Assembly (NCBI RefSeq): GCF_001280305.1
Contig: NZ_CP012623.1
Coordinates: 2,046,001-2,110,000, forward strand
Length of the DNA stretch: 64,000 nt
Reading direction: 5' to 3'
Origin: Hymenobacter sp. DG25A
GTDB taxonomy: Bacteria > Bacteroidota > Bacteroidia > Cytophagales > Hymenobacteraceae
In this document: in pieces, positions 13,301 through 17,682 of the stretch
Position numbering within the stretch: the stretch's first letter is position 1
Layout: every line of letters begins with the position of its first letter
Translations under genes and position numbers: made by a program
Notes under the pieces: generated by a model
Databases searched by the model: none
What the model was told of the DNA's origin: nothing
Seen by the model: only the letters and a program-made list of their open reading frames with translations

Positions 13301-14619
13301 TCACGCCCACTTCCGGGCCGGTAGGTACGGTGGTAACCATTACGGGCACCAATCTGTCGGGAGCTAGCTCAGTGGAGTTCTTTAATGGCGCGGTGGCTAC
13401 CGGGGTTGTAGTGCAGAGCAGCACTACTATTCTGGCTACGGTTCCCGCAGGGGCACTCACCGGGAAGCTTACAGTAACCACGCCCAACGGCAAAGCCATC
13501 AGTACACAGAGCTTCACGGTAACTACGCCCAGCACACCTTCGCTTAAACCGGTTATTACGTCCTTCTCGCCCACTTCGGGCCCGGTTGGCACTCAGGTAA
13601 CGATTTGGGGAAGCAATCTGAATGGAGCCACTACGGTAGCCTTCAATGGTACCAATGCCCTATTCACCATTAGCAGTGCTTCCCAGATTATTGCCACCGT
13701 GCCCCAAGGCGCCAGGAGCGGACACATTACGGTTCTCACGCCCAAGGGCCTGGCCACCAGCAATGAGCACTTTAAAGTAACGAAGAGCGTCCCGGTTGAG
13801 GTTCCTGTTATCCTGTCATTCAGCCCTGCTTCCGGCCCGGTTGGTACCCGGGTAATCATTACGGGCACTAACCTGGATGGAGCAACCAAAGTGGCTTTTG
13901 ATGGAAAGAACAGCAGACAGATTATCTCCAACACGGCCACTGAAGTGGTAGCCATTGTGCCAAGGAATGCTCAAACCGGGTATATCACCATCAGCACGCC
14001 GAAGGGGACTGCCAAAAGCCAGGACAAGTTTAGGGTTACGAAAGCTTCTCTGAAACCGCTCATTAGCTCCTTCTCGCCGGCATCCGGTCCGGTGGGCACC
14101 ATAGTGACAATTCTGGGCAGCAATTTGGATGGAGCTAGTAAAGTTGCCTTTAACGGCCTCAGTAGTAGCTTCACCATCAGCGGCGACTCCCAGATTGTTG
14201 CCTCCGTGCCTCAAGGAGCCAGAAGCGGACACATTACGGTTCTCACGCCCAAGGGCTTGGCCACCAGCAATGAGCACTTTAAAGTAACGAAAGGCACTGC
14301 TACGGTAAGCCTTACCAATAGTGTGTATGGCGAGCCGGATGCGGCACCGCAAAGTGCGCTGCAGGCCTTGCAGGTGTTCCCCAACCCTATTCAGGGCAAG
14401 GCACAGCTCAGCTTCTCCCTGACCAAAGACGAAAACTTTACGTTGGACATCTATGATATGCGGGGAAGCAAAGTGCGCAACCTCGGCAGCGGAACCGCCC
14501 AGGCCCGCCAGCTGACTACGGTTGAACTAGATGCTCGTCTTCTGGAAGAAGGCGTCTATATCGTGCGGCTGGTAACGGGTTCGGAAGCACAAACCACCCG
14601 TATTACCATTCGGAAATAG
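1381..14619 (+). CDS. Giant multidomain T9SS-exported surface protein (DMFase-beta-like, DUF4082, deacetylase-like, Ig/cadherin/TIG repeats)
   Basis: This 4412-residue protein has a long N-region, then a hydrophobic stretch ending AAWAQ (residues 58-62), taken as a signal peptide. Approximate order: N,N-dimethylformamidase beta-like C-terminal domain (90-540; GHDEYWS, GNEVYWKTRWE); Ig-like; DUF4082 (653-815); Big_5-like (814-930); a flavodoxin/amidotransferase-like segment (944-1170); polysaccharide-deacetylase-like domain (1183-1447; MTGDDHG, THRTHC); two more DUF4082 (1583-1745, 1837-2000); two concanavalin-like modules (2129-2437, 2619-2925) with putative-Ig domains; cadherin-type and dystroglycan-type repeats (3030-3965, recurring FTWTPT); four IPT/TIG domains (3967-4305); and a type A sorting domain (4330-4412; VFPNP, GVYIVRL, ITIRK). 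It is probably cell-surface or secreted, acting on or adhering to polysaccharide. The catalytic roles are inferred. A terminator follows. Confidence 0.9.
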   Translation: METSVNTTTRCPLFQAFQFSIFIQFITLLLNRNSRNYSFAALLLKHVLIGIFSFTISAAWAQTSNAIVTENSKPGNPESEWQISGAGDLSIQGFATDISYNKGDLAHFKVKTDASSYTINIYRLGYYQGNGARLQGTVAVAAAQSQPLCVTDPNTGLLDCGNWAESASWQIPSDAVSGVYIARLTRSDTKGASHMVFIVRDDAGSSDLLFQTSDATWQAYNIYGDTNNNGKSLYAATSGSKASKVSYNRPFVTRNGGGGGGAAEDWLFNAEYPMIRWLEANGYDVSYFTNVDTDRKGSLITRHKVFMSVGHDEYWSGTARANVEAARNAGKHLAFFSGNEVYWKTRWEASNGQTHRTLVCYKEGTQGENVCGTKCDPSPEWTGLWRDGCSFTSAGGCRPENALTGQISWTEASGPITVPASYKNLRFWRNTSVASLSNGATASFTDGTIGYEWDPEQEEYRSSYPAGRILLSQTELNGKTHHLSLYKHSSGALVFGAGTVQWSWGLDSNHDRGSAAPNTAMRQATVNLFADMGVQPGSLQAGLVATTASSDAQAPTVVISSPAAGATLPGSQTATISGTGSDANVVAGVEVSTDGGTTWRLATGTTSWTYAWTSPPQGPATIQSRAFDDSGNMSAPVTVNVTVGEAGPQVCPCTVFTASTPIPPNLNNDNQAIQLGMKFRASTSGYITGVRFYKQDGNTGTHIGQLYSSTGTLLAQSTFTNETTSGWQEVAFAKPVAITANTTYIISYHSSAGHYSSNDTGFATAIVNGPLRGLANDEDGKNGVYAYSPTPAFPTTNFQSSNYFVDVVFNTTVGPDTSAPSVASTSPANNAAGVLVSANINVTFDEALDPATVSGNTIQLLQGSTPVAATVSYDENSRTTTLNPSSDLSYSTQYSLAVKGGTTDPRIKDLAGNALAANYSASFTTQGAPLPPPPPLPSPNQGPGGPILVISSSANAFSRYPVEILRAEGFNAFEAKDIAEVRGNASQLSSYDVIVLGNIALQASDVTMLTDWVTAGGTLIAFRPDAQLASLLGLVPAGGSLSDKYLLVNTASGPGVGIVNETIQFHGAADLYTLQAGTTSLATLYSGASSATSNPAVTQRLVGTSGGKAIAFTYDLARSIVYTRQGNPAYAGQKRDGQSGPIRSDDLFYPDWVDLNKVAIPQADEQQRLLANIMVQGSRKPLPRFWYLPKGLKAAVIMTGDDHGSGGTKPRFDSYKTKSGANNTAQGVADWTAIRGTSYIYPGTPITDAEAAAYEAEGFEISLHLNTDCAVWTPTSLRNYFSTQLGDLAARFPSISRPVTHRTHCISWSDWASEAKIELENGIRLDDNYYYWPEAWIKDRPGMFTGSGMPMRFADVDGSLIDVYQATTQLTDESGITYSTHINTLLDNALGAKGYYGVFTANMHTDFLQTSIDGSNTIIAAAQQRQVPVISAKQMLTWLDSRNSSSFGNMAWNGNQLSFSVNVYNGVANLQGMLPIAAASGRLLSLSVNNSPVNYRTEKIKGIDYAFFPATPGNYVASYDGVACTTPTATIAAVEPAVCPGTPVQLKLEKATGQGPFDLVVNGATYSDVAVGQTFVAPSAGSEVSIWSATDTPANADATDTQPIETGTKFRASVSGYITGIRFYKGATNTGTHVGTLWDATGQKLASATFTNETASGWQTVRFATPVAVVAGTTYVASYYSPNNVFAYTADYFTTKAVTNGPLTALQSGGTADPNGVYRYGAGGGFPSNGIAANYWVDVLFKEGNSTSPTSYVLTSITDNGGCVATGESLSAVQVSVAPPPAGTLAAAPVQEGQDINLTFTATAGAGPFALVINGTNYPGVVSGTAFNTGVKASSSASSSIWGDAGTPATASAADTKATEVGVKFRASVAGQITGIRFYKGSANTGTHTGSLWSKAGVLLATATFTNETATGWQEVKFASPVSIEANTTYIASYFAPAGGYAHNGSFFTNAAVTNGPLKALKDGEDGANGVYSYSTGGVVPTDTYQGGNYWVDVLFTAPNSGSTTFSLTSITDSKGCVQQGDIQVLTVQPSATPNQAPVLNPIGPKTVAASSLLTFTASATDTEGSTLTYSLSGTVPAGAVINPAGAFTWTPTPDQVGAHTFKVVVSDGLASAEEAITVTVTSGAPTATACFQDQSATDFNNGTAGTGTYRPAAGGVILQPQVAHEFAAAPPISEWQSFPWPPGGGTTTFSGTQAVVDGARFNTEPTTNTSSPGVSLEFVATFGATGFQHIGFGAGNDVDMFNNTPIWAMFSTGTNDNFSTGLKARVNNNGTATDVVLPGNLYGTAHRYRIDWKAASIEFYVDGALVQTTNVALSVPMRVGASDLAVGAPALALDWVRLTPYAASGSFTSRVYDGGTSKTWSQATWDADAPSGSSVKLFQRQGNTPTPDANWTAFTAIADNGATVGGTSRYIQYRADLATTNSGLTPTLRSVGINCTEPAACPTVVFTPIAGTALPAATVGVAYNQTISTDQTGYSLAATGLPAGLVLDATTGVISGTPTAAASANVTVTATKDACSANAAYTLVVNGTSSPTAQTISFTQDLPDVKTTAGPITLSATASSGLAVSYVVAGPATIEGNVLTLTGATGQVKITASQAGNATYAAAESVERTFNVTFDAVACFQDQSIADFNDGTASATVSVSQSANGGITLMPKAANDFSTAPSAAEWQSFPWTSGGTTTYSGGQAVVDGSRFNTMAASAIVGPGSSFEFDATFGAAGFQHIGFGAGDDTNMFDGAAIWAMFSTGNDAASGLKARVRNAGVDTDVPLAGNFIGSSHRYRINWNASSIEFYVDGALVQTTNVAISAPMRAGVSDYNVGGPAVSLDWMRLTPYSTSGSFTSRIYDGSTAKTWQEATWTADTPAGTTVQLFQRQGNSTNPEDGTWTEFAAIANSGAVVGGNSRFIQYRADLATSNTAITPTLRSVAINCGEAVCAEVAFTPASGSVLPNATVNAFYSQTITTNPEGYNLVASGLPAGLTLDATSGLLSGKATETAKEVVITITATKGSCSAQATYTLTVQAANQPPVLTAIAPQSVPALTKLSFTATATDADTDASLLRFSLAGTVPDSASIVAETGVFSWTPTLAQVGVYTFKVLVSDGIASGEQEVTVTVTSPAPTDISLSSQSVEENKPDGTVVGSFSTASANEAQTYSYSLIAGDGATDNASFQIAGSDLQTAAGFDFETKASYSIRVRATSSETNGPTFEKAFTITVTDVNEAPLMAANSFNVAEGTANGAAVGTLAATDPDANQTLTYTITAGNTNDAFAIVGNELQVNNTTALDYATTPSFTLTIQATDSGNPALSNSATVTVNVTKSNVNGAPIIADQSFPLDENSPNETPVGTIAASDPDAGQQLSYSITAGNESGAFKLEGNVLKVANAAALDFETTAAFSLTVQVSDDSATPLSSSAQVTVTLSPINEAPVLANVPIEAVRIPEQAEYKFQATATDPEKDDLTFSLQDAPVGALISETTGEFTWTPTESQGGTTHNFTVRVSDGKLTSEQAVSLIVEKVSSAPVLTGVPENATIKEQAAYSFQATGTDTDQDPLTFSLLNAPEGAAIDENGLFTWTPSEAQGPGEYTITVRVSDGSSQDEALVHLTVEEVNAAPVLSSIANATIPELAAYTFKATATDAEENPLTYSLLKGPEGATMNAGVFSWTPTEAQGPGTYTFSVQVSDGALTDEQELTLTVEEVGSEPVLSAVPASVTIPELAAYTFTAKGIDGDGDALAYSLLNAPTGATIGATDGVFAWTPTEDQGPGEYDITVRLTAGGAYDEAVVHIVVEEANEAPVLAQLADATIPELAEYTFTAKATDAEKGTLTFSLAQAPSGATINGATGVFAWTPTEEQGPGTYTFLVQVSDGTLTDEQQITLTVTEVTAPIVLTGVPAEATIPELKSYSFTASVSSTETRTPTVAPVYSLQNAPAGASIDASSGVFTWTPTAAQGPGQYTFTVSVAVGEMTDSKQIALTVEDVVLPPTITSFTPTSGPVGTVVTITGTNLSGASSVEFFNGAVATGVVVQSSTTILATVPAGALTGKLTVTTPNGKAISTQSFTVTTPSTPSLKPVITSFSPTSGPVGTQVTIWGSNLNGATTVAFNGTNALFTISSASQIIATVPQGARSGHITVLTPKGLATSNEHFKVTKSVPVEVPVILSFSPASGPVGTRVIITGTNLDGATKVAFDGKNSRQIISNTATEVVAIVPRNAQTGYITISTPKGTAKSQDKFRVTKASLKPLISSFSPASGPVGTIVTILGSNLDGASKVAFNGLSSSFTISGDSQIVASVPQGARSGHITVLTPKGLATSNEHFKVTKGTATVSLTNSVYGEPDAAPQSALQALQVFPNPIQGKAQLSFSLTKDENFTLDIYDMRGSKVRNLGSGTAQARQLTTVELDARLLEEGVYIVRLVTGSEAQTTRITIRK

Positions 14620-14634
14620 CCGGAATTGACCAAG

Positions 14635-14686
14635 AAGCATCGGCGGAGATTCAGCGTGACAGGCTGGCTCTCTGCCGATGCTTTTT
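14635..14686 (+). terminator. Rho-independent terminator of the giant surface-protein gene
   Basis: A ten-base inverted repeat (aagcatcggc / gccgatgctt) is followed directly by a T-run, 16 bases past the stop codon at 14619. Confidence 0.8.
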
Positions 14687-14773
14687 GGTATTACAGCCGG
14701 GCAGCAACAGGCCAGACCAACGCTAAAAAACAGCTTGAAGCTGAGGATTAGCTTCCTTTATGGCAACAAAAAC

Positions 14774-14806
14774 AAAACCCTGTCTGCATTGCGCAGACAG
14801 GGTTTT
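14774..14806 (-). terminator. Terminator of the CAU tRNA
   Basis: A perfect 14-base inverted repeat (aaaaccctgtctgc and its complement) with a 5-base loop lies just 3' of the tRNA on the minus strand and continues into a T-rich stretch when read on that strand. Confidence 0.75.
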
Positions 14807-14809
14807 AAG

Positions 14810-14883
14810 TGGGCCCAACTGGAATCGAACCAGTGACCTGCTGATTATGAGTCAGCTGCTCTAACCGATTGAGCTATAGGCCC
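14810..14883 (-). tRNA. tRNA with CAU anticodon (elongator Met, or Ile2)
   Basis: Read on the minus strand the sequence folds as a cloverleaf. The acceptor stem is GGGCCTA paired with TGGGCCC, there is a normal D arm, the anticodon stem GCTGA/TCAGC encloses the loop CTCATAA (anticodon CAT), and the T arm contains GGTTCGATTCC. The CCA end is not encoded. A CAU anticodon fits elongator Met or a lysidine-modified Ile2 tRNA, and I cannot decide between them by eye. The structure is not initiator-like. Confidence 0.92.
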
Positions 14884-15034
14884 GGCGCAAAACCAGCCAG
14901 CGTGGTTGGTTTCGGCACCGCAAACTTCGACTTTTGTGGGCGTATTTGCAACGCGGAAGCGGACGGAATGTGGGTGGCTTCTCAAATTTTTAGTCATCCG
15001 GCGGCTTTCTGCGCTGCTTTAGAGACCTATGCAT

Positions 15035-15700
15035 ATGGCGAAAAAGCCTAACCTGCTGTTCGATTTCGGCGGCGTGATTATCAATATTGACTACCAGCGG
15101 ACGCTGGACGCCATGGGCCGCCTGCACCGGCATGGCAGCACCATTGAGTTTACCCAGGCCGCTCAGGCAGAGCTGTTTGACTTAATGGAAACCGGCCGCC
15201 TTACCCCCGCCGAGTTCCACCAAGGTCTGCGCACCCACTATGAGCTGGAAGCGACCGATGAGGAGCTGACGGCCGCCTGGAATGCCATGCTGCTGGACGT
15301 GCCCGCCGAGCGCCTCGCCCTTATTGCAGAGCTGCGCGCCCAGGGCTACGAAACCGCGCTTCTATCAAATACCAACCAGATTCATATTGAGGAAATAAAC
15401 CAGCGGCTGCACCAGCAATACGGCCTGCAGAATGGCATTGCCGATGCCCTTGACCGGGTTTTTTACTCTCAGCACGTGGGCCTGCGCAAGCCCGGTGAAG
15501 AAATTTTCCGGCATGCCCTGGCCGAGATGAACTGGAAAGCAGAGGAAACACTTTTTATCGAGGACAGTTTTCAACACATTGAAACGGCCCGGCGGCTGGG
15601 GTTGCATACCTTGTTCCTGGCCCCGCCTCTTACCCTCACCGACGCCCTTCCCGACGCCCTTCGTGCCTTCCACTCCTCCGCCCCTTCCCTTTCCTCCTGA
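15035..15700 (+). CDS. HAD-family hydrolase (subfamily IA, YihX-like phosphatase)
   Basis: This 221-residue cytoplasmic protein has all four haloacid-dehalogenase motifs: FDFGGV with the nucleophile Asp10, Ser111 in LLSNTN, Lys152 in LRKPGEE, and the metal-binding pair Glu176-Asp177 in FIEDS. Glycine in place of the second Asp of motif I is typical of the YihX/alpha-D-glucose-1-phosphatase-like group, so a small phosphorylated metabolite is the likely substrate; which one cannot be told. I chose the ATG at 15035, which gives MAKKPNLLFDFGG. An in-frame ATG two codons upstream (15029) is equally possible. The 3' end overlaps the reading frame of the next gene, suggesting co-transcription with the membrane protease. 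Confidence 0.85.
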   Translation: MAKKPNLLFDFGGVIINIDYQRTLDAMGRLHRHGSTIEFTQAAQAELFDLMETGRLTPAEFHQGLRTHYELEATDEELTAAWNAMLLDVPAERLALIAELRAQGYETALLSNTNQIHIEEINQRLHQQYGLQNGIADALDRVFYSQHVGLRKPGEEIFRHALAEMNWKAEETLFIEDSFQHIETARRLGLHTLFLAPPLTLTDALPDALRAFHSSAPSLSS

Positions 15701-16889
15701 CACCCCCGGCCTGAACGAGGAGGAAGATTTCCGGCAGTTATTTACCCGCTACGAGCGGCCCGAGCCGCCTCGCTGGCGCCGGTATGCCCTGCACCTGCTG
15801 CTGTTTTTCATCACCCTTATTACTACCACTCTGGCCGGCGCGGAATGGATAACCGGCAAGGCCTTCTTTCTTCAGGGCGACACCCTAAAGCTGACCGGCT
15901 GGCTGACGAAATCTGAAATCCTGGCCGGGCTGTGGTTTTCAGTGCCTTTTCTGGGGGTGCTCACAGTGCATGAGTTTGGCCATTATTTCACGGCGCGGCA
16001 TAACCGGGTGCGCACCACGCTGCCGTACTATATTCCGTTTTTCACGGGCTTCTTTAATACCATTGGGACGTTTGGGGCCGTCATCCGCATTAAAGACCGG
16101 ATTTTTTCCCGCCGCCATTTCTTTGATATTGGTTTGGCCGGGCCACTGGCGGGCTTTCTGGTAGCGGTGCCGGTGCTGATTTACGGCTTCACCCACCTGC
16201 CACCCCTGGAATACATTTTCCAGATTCATCCGGAGTACCGGGCCTATGGTGCCGACTACGCCCGCTATGTGTATCAGCAGGGCAACGGCCTTACACTGGC
16301 CAAACCACTCCTGTACCAGGGGCTGGAATACCTGTTTGCTGACCCCACGCGTCTGCCCCACCCGAATGAGCTGATGCACTACCCGGTGCTGCTGGCAGGA
16401 GCATTGTCGTTGTTTTTCACGGCGCTGAATCTGCTGCCCATTGGTCAGCTGGATGGGGGGCACATTTTGTACGGGCTGCTGGGCTTTCAGCGTTTCAATC
16501 GGCTGTCGGCGGTCCTGTTTATTGGGTTCATCTTTTACGCCGGACTGGGGCTGTTTTCACTGCAGAGCCCCGTTGATACCTGGCTGTATTGGGGGCTGCC
16601 TTATTTTCTTTACCTCACGCTGGTCTTTCGCCGGGTGCTGCCCACGCCGTGGCGCAGCGTGAAGCTGGCGCTGGGGGTGTTTGTGGCCCAGTTGGCCGCT
16701 GTTCTGGCCTTTCCGGGGCTGGAAGGCAACCCCGGTTGGCTGGTCTTTGGGTTGCTTTTGGGCCGGGTAATGGGCATTTACCATCCGCCCGCACCTGATG
16801 AGCGTCCCCTTTCACGGGGGCGCAAAGTGCTGGGCTGGCTGATGCTGGTTATTTTTGTGCTTTGCTTTACCCCTTCCCCTTTCAAGTAA
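15663..16889 (+). CDS. Site-2 protease-like M50 family membrane metalloprotease
   Basis: This polytopic membrane protein has the zinc-protease motif HEFGH (His103, Glu104, His107 from the GTG at 15663) and the second M50 motif NLLPIGQLDGGH (Asp264), both inside hydrophobic segments, as in intramembrane site-2 proteases. It resembles the plain membrane-embedded M50 group without an obvious PDZ domain and could cleave membrane-anchored regulators or signal-peptide remnants. The start is uncertain: the frame is open from an ATG at 15579, but that adds a proline-rich, poorly structured N-terminus and overlaps the HAD gene by 122 bases, so I prefer the GTG at 15663 (38-base overlap). At least six membrane segments are visible. 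The next gene starts 39 bases after the stop. Confidence 0.82.
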   Translation: MPSTPPPLPFPPDTPGLNEEEDFRQLFTRYERPEPPRWRRYALHLLLFFITLITTTLAGAEWITGKAFFLQGDTLKLTGWLTKSEILAGLWFSVPFLGVLTVHEFGHYFTARHNRVRTTLPYYIPFFTGFFNTIGTFGAVIRIKDRIFSRRHFFDIGLAGPLAGFLVAVPVLIYGFTHLPPLEYIFQIHPEYRAYGADYARYVYQQGNGLTLAKPLLYQGLEYLFADPTRLPHPNELMHYPVLLAGALSLFFTALNLLPIGQLDGGHILYGLLGFQRFNRLSAVLFIGFIFYAGLGLFSLQSPVDTWLYWGLPYFLYLTLVFRRVLPTPWRSVKLALGVFVAQLAAVLAFPGLEGNPGWLVFGLLLGRVMGIYHPPAPDERPLSRGRKVLGWLMLVIFVLCFTPSPFK

Positions 16890-16928
16890 CCTTGTTGAAC
16901 AGTGCTTTCTAGTGCCGTTCTATTGCTG

Positions 16929-17564
16929 ATGCTCCTCGAACAAAACCGAATTTTACTGGGCACAACCCAACTGGTTATGCGCGAGCATGGCCTTTACGCC
17001 TGCCAGCGCACCACCCAGAATATTCCTTTACTGGAAGTAGAAGTCCCCTACGAGAAAATCCTGCCGGTACAGCTGGAGCGCACCCGTCAGGTGCCTACCC
17101 GCTGGCTGCTCTACATGCTGGCCCTTATTGTGTGGGTGGGCATTGAGCCGGTGCAGGAATCCTGGGCTACCGGCACCGTTACGCCCGGCCTGATAGGTGT
17201 GCTGGTTTTTCTGGCTGTATTAGGCGGTTTTGTTGCGCTGGAGTGGGACCGACGCTGGTTCTTGCTGCATTTCCGCACGGCCCACCTCAGCCTCACCTTC
17301 GCCGACCGGCGCCGCGACCGGGCCCAGTTCTACACGTTTGCCCACACGCTGGAAAAGCGGGTAAAAGAATACTTGCGCGCCCACTACGGCCGCATCAACC
17401 CCCTGGGGCCCATAGAATTACAAGTACGCCGCCTACAGTGGCTGCAGGAAATGCAGGTATTGAGCGAGCCCGAAGCCCGCGCCCTGATGGTGCGCCTCAC
17501 CGGCCGACAGCAGGAAACTCTGCAGGGCATGGGCCACGAGTTGGAGGGACTGTACGAGAATTAG
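16929..17564 (+). CDS. Hypothetical membrane protein, two transmembrane segments
   Basis: I do not recognise a family. The 211-residue product begins MLLEQNRILLG (ATG at 16929; a GTG at 16902 would add nine residues). It has a soluble N-terminal ~55 residues, two hydrophobic helices close together at about 57-75 and 83-105, then a basic, charged cytoplasmic-type C-terminal half rich in Arg, Gln and Glu that may be helical. The layout recalls membrane proteins with a PH-like domain, but this is only an impression. It follows the M50 protease closely on the same strand and may be co-expressed with it. No signal peptide or catalytic motif is visible. Confidence 0.7.
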   Translation: MLLEQNRILLGTTQLVMREHGLYACQRTTQNIPLLEVEVPYEKILPVQLERTRQVPTRWLLYMLALIVWVGIEPVQESWATGTVTPGLIGVLVFLAVLGGFVALEWDRRWFLLHFRTAHLSLTFADRRRDRAQFYTFAHTLEKRVKEYLRAHYGRINPLGPIELQVRRLQWLQEMQVLSEPEARALMVRLTGRQQETLQGMGHELEGLYEN

Positions 17565-17682
17565 TGAAGCAACTGGCTTCTTCTGTATTTTGCCAGATCC
17601 TAATACAAGAGCTTTCAAAGCACAGCAGTAAACCAACACATTATTTTTATTGCATAAAAATCTAATAAACAAACATTTACAA

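Noticed and set aside
13280..14295. Regularly spaced repeats as a possible CRISPR array
   Set aside because: The repeats are long, in frame, imperfect and encode TIG domains. They are protein repeats and not short direct repeats with spacers.
17581..17600. Sequence tctgtattttgc as a promoter of the adhesin gene, also present on the minus strand before the 37814-38608 gene
   Set aside because: It lacks one T of the TAnnTTTG element. Two occurrences are suggestive, but not enough to call.
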